Origin: Chitinophaga niabensis
GTDB taxonomy: Bacteria > Bacteroidota > Bacteroidia > Chitinophagales > Chitinophagaceae
NCBI RefSeq assembly: GCF_900129465.1
Contig: NZ_FSRA01000001.1
Coordinates: 3,908,482-3,972,481, forward strand
Length of the DNA stretch: 64,000 nt
Direction of reading: 5' to 3'
In this document: positions 16,040 to 25,158 of the stretch, in pieces
Numbering within the stretch: the first letter of the stretch is position 1
Layout: each line of letters begins with the position of its first letter
Notes under the pieces: generated by a model
What the model was told of the DNA's origin: nothing
Seen by the model: the letters and a program-made list of their open reading frames with translations, nothing else
Databases searched by the model: none
Program-made: the position numbers and the translations under genes

Positions 16040-17425
16040 TTACCGGGCATTCTGTTCCAGCCCGCTGAGCAGGATCTCGGTATCAGGAATGGGCATAGTG
16101 TAGCGTGGACTGTTAGGCGTCAGTTCATATTCCACGCCTTTCACCAATCGCTTTAAGGTGATGTTTGCGCCACCGGCATTCAACCTTCTCAGGTCCTGCC
16201 AGCGAATACCACGGAAGGGTAATTCCTTTCTGCGCTCGTCCAGCACAATGCGAAGCGCCTCATCCTGATTGTTTGCGGTGTAAGGAACATACGTATCTTT
16301 CTTCCACCTGGTCTTCAGCAGATCATTCAGCGTAGTAATTCCATCGCCATAATTGCCGCTTCTGATCTGGCACTCCGCTTTGATCAGGATCGTTTCATCA
16401 ATGGCCAGCCCGGTAAATGGCTGCAGGTTTCCTTCGTAGCTGCCCTTAATGCCGGGTTTCTCATGTACAAAGGAAAGCCCGAAGAGAATGCTTTTTCTCA
16501 GGTCATTTGTACCGTACATTTTGTATAATGTAGAATCCACCAGTGTGTTGGAAGCTAAAAGCAGCGAATAGATGCTCAGGGAAGCAGAAACGTAGTGCTT
16601 GCAGGAATAAAGTACTTCTGTATTCGTATTAATATTGAAAGGGGTGAATGAAGCCGTGCTGATTGTTGCATAGTCCAGTAATGTATGCTGCGTTTTCAGA
16701 ACGTCCTCCGCATATTCATAGGCCTTGTCATATTCCCTCATGTTCAGGTACACCCTTGCCAGCAACGCTTTAGCGGCGGCTTTGTAAGGCCTGTTCCTGT
16801 CTGTCCCGGGAATTTTCTCCGGCAGCAATGTTGTGGCCTGCTCAAGATCTGCCAGGAGTTGTTTGTAAGTTGCCTGCACGGAGGCGCGGGTAGATCTGAC
16901 TGTAACATCGGACTCGAGGCGGAGCGGGATCCCGGACTGCAATGCCGCCTTATCCTTGTCGTAAACAGGAGCATATGTTTGTGCGAGATTATAGAAAGCA
17001 TGCCCCCTTATAAAAAGCGCCCATCCTTTAATCCGGTCAAAATCATACTGCTCGTCCGCAGAAGGCTTCAATTTATCCAAACCTTCCAGCGTGATGTTGG
17101 CGTACAATACCTGTTTGTATAAAGTGCTCCAGTCCGTCAGCGACTCCTGCCCTGCATAAATCCGCTTTGCCCATATGTAAGCATTTCTTTCTTCCTGGTT
17201 GGGGATGGCTTCCCAGGACTCATCGTCGGGAAAATAGAAATCACCGGCGGATATCTCTCCCAATATTCCCGATACGCTCATATCATTTCCATCCAGCAGC
17301 TTTTCAAAATCTTTGAGCTGAGTGGGAACAAGTAGGGAAGTTTGGGGCTTTTTATCCAGAAACTCAGCCTTGTTGCAGGAAAGGAGCAGCAGTAATATTC
17401 CTGTAAAAAATATCCACGATCTCAT
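16040..17425 (-). CDS. RagB/SusD family nutrient-binding lipoprotein (locus B)
   Basis: A 461-residue surface lipoprotein that forms the lid of the SusC transporter. The ATG at 17423-17425 is chosen; a TTG 21 nt upstream abuts the SusC stop. The signal peptide ends in a lipobox (LLLLSC). The SusD helical TPR core is seen in FIRGHAFYNLAQTYAPVY and the C-terminal block ELPFRGIRWQDLRRLN near a conserved RYTMPIPDTEIL tail. It is shorter than starch-type SusDs and belongs to the same subgroup as the locus C SusD. It is placed between SusC and TlpA. Confidence 0.93.
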   Translation of the reverse strand: MRSWIFFTGILLLLLSCNKAEFLDKKPQTSLLVPTQLKDFEKLLDGNDMSVSGILGEISAGDFYFPDDESWEAIPNQEERNAYIWAKRIYAGQESLTDWSTLYKQVLYANITLEGLDKLKPSADEQYDFDRIKGWALFIRGHAFYNLAQTYAPVYDKDKAALQSGIPLRLESDVTVRSTRASVQATYKQLLADLEQATTLLPEKIPGTDRNRPYKAAAKALLARVYLNMREYDKAYEYAEDVLKTQHTLLDYATISTASFTPFNINTNTEVLYSCKHYVSASLSIYSLLLASNTLVDSTLYKMYGTNDLRKSILFGLSFVHEKPGIKGSYEGNLQPFTGLAIDETILIKAECQIRSGNYGDGITTLNDLLKTRWKKDTYVPYTANNQDEALRIVLDERRKELPFRGIRWQDLRRLNAGGANITLKRLVKGVEYELTPNSPRYTMPIPDTEILLSGLEQNAR

Positions 17426-17446
17426 ATATTTTACTTTTAAGATCAA

Positions 17447-20400
17447 TTAAAAATTTGTTTTGAACCCGAATGAAAAGAGCCGTTGCGCAGCAATGGAAAG
17501 ATTATCCGGGTCCAGGTCCTTTTTATTGGAACGCCATACAACACCAAGATTACTTGCATATACATATATGCTGCAGTTATAGGAACGGGCACCTGCATCT
17601 CTGAGAATGAAGCTATAATCAACCTGGATATCCTGTAACCGTACATGGCTTCCTGATGCGATCAGTATTTGTGAACTTCCGTAGAAATCATCTCTCGACA
17701 GATCGTTGGGATACATTTCAGAAGGTACAGTGGTAATAAGCTCATCTCCTTTCTGCTGCCAGCGCAGGCGGTAATCAGGATGAAGGTTATTCAGATTGAA
17801 CAGGCTGCTATAGCCCACAGAAGGCATCCTGAAAACATGTCCCAGCTTGTAAACAAGATTGAATGACAGGGAGATCTTCTTATAGTTAAGCGTATTTCTC
17901 AGGCTACCGAAATAAACGGGCATAGCGGTACCGCTATACATGGTGTTCATTCCCAGGCTATCAACGTTTATGATACCAGTCCAGTCGTTACTGACTTTCC
18001 CATCATAATAGCCAAGCGGATCTCCGTTCTCCGGGTCCAGGCCGGCCCAGCGGTAGCTGAAGAGCGCATTATATGGGTAATCCACACGAAATCCGAGCGG
18101 AGAAGGATTGACCTTATAGGCCTTTATCTTGTCGATCGCTTTGCTTAACAGGAGGTTGGTTCCCCAGGAGAAATTGCGTGACCGGATATTAATAGAATTG
18201 ATCACCACGTCCATCCCCTTCACTGAAATATCAGCCGAATTGCCCATGAATGAAACAACACCGGAAGAAGGGGCGAGCGGGCTGCTTCCTATGATATCCT
18301 TTCCGGTTTTATAGAAATATTCCAGGCTTCCGCTGATACGCTGATCCAACATCGAGAAATCAACACCGAGGTTGGTAATATTTATCTTTTCCCAACGCAG
18401 GGAAGGATTAGGCGGATTTACGAGTGCGGCATACTGGTTCCCGAAACGGTTCAGTCCGTTTGCTCCAGGTAATACCTGTGTAGTTACATAGGCGGATAAC
18501 CCTTTATGCACATTTCCATTATACCCGTTGCTCACACGTACTTTCAGCAGGTCCATCCAGGACACTTTATAAAAAGGCTCCTTGCTGATCGTCCAGCCCA
18601 GGCCGGCAGACCAGAGCGGAACGCCCTTCTGGTTAGCCTTTACGCCGAACAGGTTCGATTCATCGCGGCGAAAACTGGCAGAAGCAGTGTATCGTTCTTT
18701 ATAGGTGTATATTCCGTTGGCGAACATAGATACGTATCTGTCTGCCACTCCATTCTGGTAGGGCTTGTTGGGGATGGGTACCTGAAAACCGGTAACGAGT
18801 GAACGGAAATTATCTGCATAGTTCACATCTTTTGAAGACGCCAGTTCTTTATTGTAACCATACAAAGCACTAAAATCGGTCAGTTGATCGTAATCTTTCA
18901 CATCGCTACCGGCAATAAGCGATAGCTCATGCAGCTGCCATTTCTTCTGATAGTTCAACTGCGCCCGTGCCTGGTGGGAAGTATACTGCGAGATGAAGCG
19001 TTGCAGGATGGCGCCTTCAGGTATCGGCCTCGTAACTGCACCGGTAGTATAGTTCACACTGGAGTAGGTATTGACAAGGTTACGTACGTAATAGGATTTT
19101 TCGGTAGCGATGTTATTGGACTGGGATATGCCCCTGCTGAATTGATAGTTGGCGCTAAAAGTCAGGGAGCGTGAAATATTGTATTTGATCCCGGCAGTCA
19201 CCAGGTAGTTATTCAGCACTCTTCTATTATCTGCGCTGGTCATTTCTTCCAGCGGGCGCCAGTTCCAGTTAAGCAACTTCCCCATCCCGGCAGTATCGAG
19301 CCAGGCACGTTTATAAGTAAGTACAGCAGCGGGATTACCATTCCCGTCTGTCAGTTTCGTATAGGGGCGCGTGTATGTTCCATTGAGTACCGTGCCGTTG
19401 AGGGACCGGGTATTATCGGAAGTAAACGTGATGCCTGTAGTTATTTCCAGCTTGTTCCTCAGCAGCCGGTATTTATTCTGTGCGTTCAGGCTGATGCGGT
19501 TGTTAGTATTGTGCTTCACATCTCCCAGGCCACGGTCGTAGCCAACGGACAGGTAATAGGTATTCTGACTTCCGCCACCGCTAACGCTGGCAAAATATTG
19601 CTGGTTGACCGTTGGCCTGTAATAATGTTCGAGAAGCTCGTTCCTGTAATCATTTCCCTTCAGAGCATTGATCTGTTGCTGCGCTTCGGCTTCGGTGATC
19701 AGGTTTCTGCTTTTGTTATACAGGATCTGCACAACCGGCGAAATAAAGTCCGATGCAGCACCTAAAGGCCTGCTATAATACCCTTTATTATACAAATGCT
19801 CTTCGAGTGCTATTACCTCATCAGGATTTAATTGTGGTGCAGTGAACAAGCGGGGGTTTTCACCTATCGTGATATTGCTATTGAAATTCACTGTTACAGG
19901 TTTGCCGTACTTACCGGCTTTGGTAGTGATCACCACAACGCCATTGGAAGCACGGACACCCCAGATAGATGCTGCAGCAGCGTCTTTGAGAACGGTGATA
20001 TCCAGCACATCATTAGGATTGATATTGGCGAGCGATCCGTCATACGGAAAGTTATCGACAACGATCAATGGATCTGCATTGGCAAAAATGGTATTGCGGC
20101 CGCGAATATTGAAGCCTGTTCCGGTACCTGTAGAATTATCGAATAACACACCGCTGGCCACGCCCTTGATCCTGTCAAGAATATTCCTGGACACACTCCG
20201 GTTGAGCAGTGCAGAATCTATATAACTAAAAGAGCCTGTTGCCCTTTCGGGAGCGATCTGCTGATAACCGGTAGAAAAGCTGACCGTTATCGCCTTCATT
20301 TCTGAAACAGCAGATTTGAGATGTACAATAATTTGACCGGCGGAGGAGAGCAGGGAAGATGTAACGGTAATGCTGTGAGGCTCGAAGCCCAGGAACGAGA

Positions 20401-21034
20401 TGAGAATAACATCCGCAATTTTCGCATTCAGACTAACTATGCCTTCAGTATTGGCAATGCCTGACCGCTTACTGTTCTTTATACCCACAGAGGCACCTGG
20501 CAGCGGATTCCCCAAAGAGTCCACCACCTTTATGCGGATCACATCATCCGGCTTCACCTGTTGCCCATCAGTGGGAAAAACCGCAACAGGAGATTTCCTG
20601 GAAAGGATGATGGTCTTTCCCTCTATCGTATAATTCAGCGGCTGATCTTTCAGTACAACATCCAGCAGGTTCCGCAACGGCACATTTTGCATGTTAAGAG
20701 AAACAGGCGATGTTTCGGTAATGGCCCGCCCATCTGAAAAAACAACAAACCCTGTTTGCTGTTCAATGATGGAGAAGACCTGCTTTAAAGTAAGGTCTCT
20801 GCCGGAAATTGTAATGTTTTGTGCTGAGCCGGAAGCATAGGCATGCATAAAAAGGACAGTCAGCAAAAAAGCGGTTAATTTCATAACCTTTAAGATTTTA
20901 GCCCGGGTCCCTTTGTTTCTCTTTAGGGACCCGCTGAATTCGTCAAAGACAGACCTGGTGAGAACCCGGCCTCCGGCAGCCCCGTCAGGAAACGCAACCT
21001 GGGTGACGGATAGGCAATAGCATTTTTTTTGCAT
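17447..21034 (-). CDS. SusC/RagA TonB-dependent receptor with STN domain (locus B)
   Basis: Outer-membrane transporter of about 1,145-1,195 residues depending on the start. An ATG at 21032-21034 opens a 50-residue leader (MQKKCYC...); the signal peptide itself starts at a second ATG, 20882-20884 (MKLTAFLLTV, cleaved after GSAQ). After it come the STN domain (ITISGRDLTLKQVFSIIEQQTGFVVF), a carboxypeptidase-like domain, a TonB plug with SSGYQQIAPERATGSF-type motif and FPYDG...NPNDVLDITVLKDAAAASIWG, and a 22-strand barrel ending KTNF. STN means it should signal through the FecR encoded upstream. The real start is unresolved. Confidence 0.93.
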   Translation of the reverse strand: MQKKCYCLSVTQVAFPDGAAGGRVLTRSVFDEFSGSLKRNKGTRAKILKVMKLTAFLLTVLFMHAYASGSAQNITISGRDLTLKQVFSIIEQQTGFVVFSDGRAITETSPVSLNMQNVPLRNLLDVVLKDQPLNYTIEGKTIILSRKSPVAVFPTDGQQVKPDDVIRIKVVDSLGNPLPGASVGIKNSKRSGIANTEGIVSLNAKIADVILISFLGFEPHSITVTSSLLSSAGQIIVHLKSAVSEMKAITVSFSTGYQQIAPERATGSFSYIDSALLNRSVSRNILDRIKGVASGVLFDNSTGTGTGFNIRGRNTIFANADPLIVVDNFPYDGSLANINPNDVLDITVLKDAAAASIWGVRASNGVVVITTKAGKYGKPVTVNFNSNITIGENPRLFTAPQLNPDEVIALEEHLYNKGYYSRPLGAASDFISPVVQILYNKSRNLITEAEAQQQINALKGNDYRNELLEHYYRPTVNQQYFASVSGGGSQNTYYLSVGYDRGLGDVKHNTNNRISLNAQNKYRLLRNKLEITTGITFTSDNTRSLNGTVLNGTYTRPYTKLTDGNGNPAAVLTYKRAWLDTAGMGKLLNWNWRPLEEMTSADNRRVLNNYLVTAGIKYNISRSLTFSANYQFSRGISQSNNIATEKSYYVRNLVNTYSSVNYTTGAVTRPIPEGAILQRFISQYTSHQARAQLNYQKKWQLHELSLIAGSDVKDYDQLTDFSALYGYNKELASSKDVNYADNFRSLVTGFQVPIPNKPYQNGVADRYVSMFANGIYTYKERYTASASFRRDESNLFGVKANQKGVPLWSAGLGWTISKEPFYKVSWMDLLKVRVSNGYNGNVHKGLSAYVTTQVLPGANGLNRFGNQYAALVNPPNPSLRWEKINITNLGVDFSMLDQRISGSLEYFYKTGKDIIGSSPLAPSSGVVSFMGNSADISVKGMDVVINSINIRSRNFSWGTNLLLSKAIDKIKAYKVNPSPLGFRVDYPYNALFSYRWAGLDPENGDPLGYYDGKVSNDWTGIINVDSLGMNTMYSGTAMPVYFGSLRNTLNYKKISLSFNLVYKLGHVFRMPSVGYSSLFNLNNLHPDYRLRWQQKGDELITTVPSEMYPNDLSRDDFYGSSQILIASGSHVRLQDIQVDYSFILRDAGARSYNCSIYVYASNLGVVWRSNKKDLDPDNLSIAAQRLFSFGFKTNF
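20904..20933. repeat. Hairpin in the locus B susC leader
   Basis: A 9-bp perfect stem (CGGGTCCCT and its complement) with a 12-nt loop ends 20 nt upstream of the MKLTAF start codon on the susC strand. It could hold the translation start region of the mRNA in a structure if translation begins at 20884. Confidence 0.55.
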
Positions 21035-21105
21035 AAATTGCAACAGATTTGGTTGTTAATAAAAGGTGGTTTGCAAGGCCGTTTTTTGAACCAACCGAAT
21101 TCGTT

Positions 21106-21139
21106 ACCGTCACGGTTCAGACCCGTGACGGTTTTTTAT
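21106..21139 (+). terminator. Intrinsic terminator antisense to the locus B susC leader
   Basis: A 10-bp perfect GC-rich stem (ACCGTCACGG 21106-21115 with CCGTGACGGT 21123-21132), a 7-nt loop and TTTTTATT. The U-run is on the plus strand, but every gene from 14.1 to 35.3 kb is on the minus strand. It sits 72 bp upstream of the susC frame. Best explained as the end of an antisense RNA. Confidence 0.7.
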
Positions 21140-21235
21140 TCAATGGCTGGTCCAATATTTTCAGGTATGCCGGTCAGCAGACGCAACATCCTGATCTCTT
21201 CATGTCTAATATTTTATTCCCGAACAAAATTATCC

Positions 21236-22438
21236 TTATTCCGTTCCCGTTGGCAGCACGATCAGCTTCCTGTCTTCTACGCGAAAACGTACGCCTGTCC
21301 TTTCCAATATCCTTAATAAACCCTGGAGAGAAATATCCCTGGTCAATTTTCCATAGAAAGTTTTCTGTGGTATATCCTTTTCGTATACTACTTCAATATC
21401 GTACCAGCGTTCCAGCTGCCGCATAACCTCTTCCAGGGATGCGTCGCTGAAATTGAACAAGCCGTTCTTCCAGGCCACGACCTTTCCGATATCAGGATTA
21501 TCAACCACTTCGATCTCCGGGCCCCCTGCCTGCGTAATCTGTGCCTGCTGGCCGGGTTTAAGGGTTACATAGTTTCCGGATGAAGTGGCCGATACCTGTA
21601 CGCTTCCCTCTATCAAGGTGGTATTGATACTGGTCTCGTTGGCATATGCATTGATGTCAAAGTGTGTCCCCAATACTTTCACTTCGGCTTTGTTATTCAG
21701 CTGCACCCTGAAAGGCATTTCTTTATTTTTCGCTACTTCAAAATAGGCCTCCCCGGTCATTTCCACTTTGCGATCTTTTCCTGTAAAAAACGTCGGGTAG
21801 CGCAGCGAGCTTGCTGCGTTCAACCATACCATGGTGCCGTCCGGCAAGGTTAGCTGAAACTGCCGTCCTTTGGGTGTTGATATGGTATTGTAATACACGG
21901 CCGCATCCTCTTTGCCGTCATAAACCAGAGAACCATTTATGATCCTGGCTGCAGTGCCGCCCTGCATGGCAATTACTCCATTACCAAGACTATCTAACAC
22001 CAACTGCGAGCCATCTGCCAGGGTAAGCACGGCGCCTTTCTTACCAGGAACTATATCCGTTTGGGCCGTAACATTGGCAGGGTGTGTATTTTTTTGGCTG
22101 GCTATCCAGAAGTAAGCGCTGCCCCCCAGTAGTATGATAATAGAAGCAGCAGCCCACCAGCGGCGCAGGAAATGCATGCGTTGAATAACAGGTTGGGAGA
22201 ATTCTAATTGAGATTTGGTGCGCTGCAACAGCATGGCTTCAACCCCCTCCTGTTCATCGGAGAATTCCTTCGCCACCAGTTTCCCGAGCATCACGTCATC
22301 GCCTAGTGTTTCAACAAAGCGGCGGTGTTCATGGGAAACAGAAAGCCACTCCTTCAGTTCAGCCTGCTCCTGTTCACTAAGCGTTCCATCCAGGTACTTA
22401 TGCAATAATTGAGCTATATATTGAGGTGCTGGTGCCAT
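21236..22438 (-). CDS. FecR-type anti-sigma factor (locus B)
   Basis: A 400-residue inner-membrane signal transducer. The cytosolic N-terminus (about 1-85) should bind the ECF sigma factor encoded upstream; one membrane helix (about 90-110) follows. The periplasmic FecR domain is seen in STPKGRQFQLTLPDGTMVWLNAASSLRYP and FEVAKNKEMPFRV, and a C-terminal DUF4974 domain (FNFSDASLEEVMRQLERWYDIEV, then LQGLLRILERTGVRF) that contacts the receptor STN domain. It starts 42 bp after the sigma gene, and 193 bp separate it from the SusC frame, containing the antisense terminator. Confidence 0.93.
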   Translation of the reverse strand: MAPAPQYIAQLLHKYLDGTLSEQEQAELKEWLSVSHEHRRFVETLGDDVMLGKLVAKEFSDEQEGVEAMLLQRTKSQLEFSQPVIQRMHFLRRWWAAASIIILLGGSAYFWIASQKNTHPANVTAQTDIVPGKKGAVLTLADGSQLVLDSLGNGVIAMQGGTAARIINGSLVYDGKEDAAVYYNTISTPKGRQFQLTLPDGTMVWLNAASSLRYPTFFTGKDRKVEMTGEAYFEVAKNKEMPFRVQLNNKAEVKVLGTHFDINAYANETSINTTLIEGSVQVSATSSGNYVTLKPGQQAQITQAGGPEIEVVDNPDIGKVVAWKNGLFNFSDASLEEVMRQLERWYDIEVVYEKDIPQKTFYGKLTRDISLQGLLRILERTGVRFRVEDRKLIVLPTGTE

Positions 22439-22479
22439 AAAGGTTTATAGTAAAGGAACACGCGAATTGGGAAAAAGTC

Positions 22480-23097
22480 CTATTGCCCGGAAAAAAAATA
22501 TTCGATCTCCAGGAGGAAAAGGAGAACAGATTCCAGCGGATGCTGCTGCAGGGCAGATTTCAGTAATTTAATGGCGGAAAGTTTTTGATTTTTAACTGTC
22601 TTAACACTCACTCCCAGCCTTTCGGCAATCTGGGATGGCTTTAGTCCTTCTTCAAAGGACAGCAGGAATACCCTGCGGGTCTTTTCGGGGAGCTGCCGTA
22701 CCTGCTCACTAATAAGTTTAACAAGCTCTACCCTTACCTGCTCCAGCAACAGGTCTCCCCTGTCGTTCTCCATCAATTCCGCCAGCTCTGCAATATGCCC
22801 ATCATGTATCTGGCGGTCGCGCACCAGATTATAGCAGCGGTTACGGACAGCGATGAACAAGAAATTAGCAACCTTGCCGATGGTGTGAAAATCCGCCCGT
22901 TTGTTCCAGAGCTGTACGAATACCTCTGTTGTAATATCCTGGGCATCCGTTTCCGGTACAAAACGCCGGGAGAAATACAACACACGCTTGTAAAAATGTT
23001 GCCATAACATTTCAAAGGCTTGCTCACTGCCCCTGTGCAACCCTGCAATGAGGGCTGCCTCGTCATATTGTATTGTTTTATCTGTCAATTTTAGCAA
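22480..23097 (-). CDS. ECF sigma factor (locus B), probable TTG start
   Basis: A 205-residue sigma-70 family ECF factor with region 2 (LWQHFYKRVLYFSRRFV...AQDITTEVFVQLWNKRADF, about 30-80) and region 4 (RQLPEKTRRVFLLSFEEGLKPSQIAERLGVSVKTVKNQK, about 130-175). It should direct transcription of the SusC operon when FecR releases it. No in-frame ATG precedes region 2; the frame is opened by TAG followed directly by TTG, so TTG at 23097 is the likely start. An ATG only appears near residue 30. Confidence 0.9.
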   Translation of the reverse strand: MLKLTDKTIQYDEAALIAGLHRGSEQAFEMLWQHFYKRVLYFSRRFVPETDAQDITTEVFVQLWNKRADFHTIGKVANFLFIAVRNRCYNLVRDRQIHDGHIAELAELMENDRGDLLLEQVRVELVKLISEQVRQLPEKTRRVFLLSFEEGLKPSQIAERLGVSVKTVKNQKLSAIKLLKSALQQHPLESVLLFLLEIEYFFSGQ

Positions 23098-23431
23098 CTA
23101 ATCCGAAAACAAATAAACAGGAAATTTAACTCATCTTTCTAAATTTTATATTATAGGTATAGGATTTCCCATCCTATCGTAGGGGAAGTAGGCTGACCAG
23201 GCTTTCAGGAGTAAATGATCTTTTCTATGATTTCTCTCCTTAGTATGGATTCAAGCATTAGAAGGGAAAAGAATGACGCGGTTCAAAATATACGTGCAAA
23301 AAAAGGCTTTACGAGGAATGTATGTGTAATATTTTATTCGTCCCAAAAGTGTTCTCTTGTACTTTTTGTAATTGAAATAGTTTAAATGAATATCCCCGGC
23401 ATAACGCACGGGGATATTTAACAGGAATGTA
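23098..23431. other. Intergenic region between loci A and B
   Basis: 334 bp separate the end of the locus A SusD from the locus B sigma gene. It holds the terminator at 23389-23419 and, beyond it, the promoter region that must drive the locus B sigma gene. I see no gene in it. Confidence 0.6.
23389..23419. terminator. Intrinsic terminator of locus A
   Basis: A 10-bp stem (AATATCCCCG and its complement) with a 10-nt loop, 13 bp after the SusD stop on the minus strand. Confidence 0.75.
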
Positions 23432-25147
23432 TTACCGGCCGGGAGGTAGCGGCCAGCCTTGGTTTTGCATCAGTTTAAGATTTTTGGTAAGCTCAGAACC
23501 CGGGATAGGGAACCAGTACATCCTTTTATCAAACTTAAGCGGGCGCGGATCGCGCTCCGGATAATCATAAGTAAAGGTATTGCCTGTTTTTGTGATGTAT
23601 ACGCTATGATACTTTACATTGTTCAGCTTTTCGTGCGCCACTCCCCATCGTTTGAGATCCCAGTACCGCTTTTGCTCAACGAGGCAGAACTCTACATAAC
23701 GCTCGTTCCTGATCAGGCTCCGCATCTGGTCCTTTGTAAGACTACCTGTCGTTAACACTGTAGTGATACCTGCCCTGGCCCTTACCTTGTTTACGGCATC
23801 ATACACCGATTGATCCGGCGCGGACATGTATTCATTGGCAGCTTCCGCGTAATTGAGCAGCACCTCCGCATATCTTATTTCAAGCCATGCCTGGTCTGAG
23901 CCGGCGCGGTAAGAGTAATTGATGTTTTGGGTATCGAGCGCCTTTAATGTATAATATCCTGTAAGGGTATTACCTGCATCCATATTCCCGTAATCGCGGC
24001 CACCCTCGAAGGTTTCAAGTGTGATCTGGGTAAGAGCGCCTCCTTTGTTTCCCCAGGTTTTGGCACCGTTATAACCGATGGCGGCATAAAAACGATCATC
24101 CCGGCCCGTGTAGGGATCGCTTGAAACGTAGCCGGAGCCGGATTCTCCGATCAGCCTTCCATTTTTCATGGGAAAAGCATTTACCAGCTCCTGCAATGGG
24201 AAACGTTGCCCGCCGTCGCCGGCGCCGAGGTAAGGCGGTTTCACCAGTGCATCCAGGCCGTGGGATTTGAATCCTTTTTTGTACTGCACTTCAAATATGG
24301 GCTCTTTGTTATTGGCGGATTTGTCCAGCCAGAGTGCTTTCAGATCGGGATTCAGGTCATATTTCCCCAACGCTATTACCGCCTGGTTGGCATCTGCAGC
24401 GGCTTTCCAGCGTTCGGCTGCTCCGGCAGCCTGCGTATTGGAATTGATGGTCTCAATATCTTTGTGCAGGGCGCTATTATCCGTGGTAAGATATTGCGGG
24501 CTTGCCCAATACAATGTCACTCTTCCTTTCAAAGCCATTGCTGCGCCTTTGCTTGCCCTTCCGCGTGGCGCATCAGGCGACAGCTCAGTGGCAGCCTGGT
24601 CCAACTCAGCAATGATGAACTTAAAACAATCGTTCAGGCTGTTCCGTGGAACACTTAAGTCGTCTGTAATATGCTGTACTTTGGTAATGACCGGCACGCC
24701 GCCATAACGTTGTACCATTTCGAAATAAAGAAAGGCTCTCATGAACCGGGCCTCCCCTTTATAGCGGATTTTAGTGGCATCGTCCATCTGCGCGGCATCA
24801 ATGTTGGCCAGGAAGTCGTTGATCCTTACCACTTCCTCATACTTCCAGTAGGCGGTGTAACCGCCTACATCTCCATCCATCCACTGGTCGTAAATATGAT
24901 TATTGGGCTCATTGCCGGTCCAGTTACTACGGGAATCGTCGGCTATGTTGTCGTAAAAGTTGTAATTCCAGCCTGGCCGGTCGCCATAGATCGTATTAAG
25001 GTACAAACCAATGAGCTTGGGGTCTTTCCACAGGTCTATCGACGTGATGGCATCCGGATTGTTCTGGTCCAGCAGATTCTTGTCGCATGCGCTGAAAAGC
25101 ATAGATGCACAGGCCAGGAGCAATATATTCAGTGATATATGTTTCAT
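23432..25147 (-). CDS. RagB/SusD family nutrient-binding lipoprotein (locus A)
   Basis: A 571-residue surface lipoprotein with a signal peptide and lipobox (MLFSAC, Cys near 20). SusD features include ARFMRAFLYFEMVQRYGGVPVI, KGRVTLYWASPQY, the AEVLLNYAEAANEY helix and the end block YVEFCLVEQKRYWDLKRWGVAH...FPIPGSELTKN. It starts 11 bp after SusC2, so these two form the transport pair. It is the only SusD in locus A although there are two SusCs. Ligand unknown. Confidence 0.95.
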   Translation of the reverse strand: MKHISLNILLLACASMLFSACDKNLLDQNNPDAITSIDLWKDPKLIGLYLNTIYGDRPGWNYNFYDNIADDSRSNWTGNEPNNHIYDQWMDGDVGGYTAYWKYEEVVRINDFLANIDAAQMDDATKIRYKGEARFMRAFLYFEMVQRYGGVPVITKVQHITDDLSVPRNSLNDCFKFIIAELDQAATELSPDAPRGRASKGAAMALKGRVTLYWASPQYLTTDNSALHKDIETINSNTQAAGAAERWKAAADANQAVIALGKYDLNPDLKALWLDKSANNKEPIFEVQYKKGFKSHGLDALVKPPYLGAGDGGQRFPLQELVNAFPMKNGRLIGESGSGYVSSDPYTGRDDRFYAAIGYNGAKTWGNKGGALTQITLETFEGGRDYGNMDAGNTLTGYYTLKALDTQNINYSYRAGSDQAWLEIRYAEVLLNYAEAANEYMSAPDQSVYDAVNKVRARAGITTVLTTGSLTKDQMRSLIRNERYVEFCLVEQKRYWDLKRWGVAHEKLNNVKYHSVYITKTGNTFTYDYPERDPRPLKFDKRMYWFPIPGSELTKNLKLMQNQGWPLPPGR

Positions 25148-25158
25148 AAAAACGGTCT

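Noticed and set aside
17447-21034. Many 80-130-codon plus-strand frames inside the large susC genes
   Set aside because: They are shadow frames in high-GC coding DNA. None has a recognisable motif, start context or independent support.
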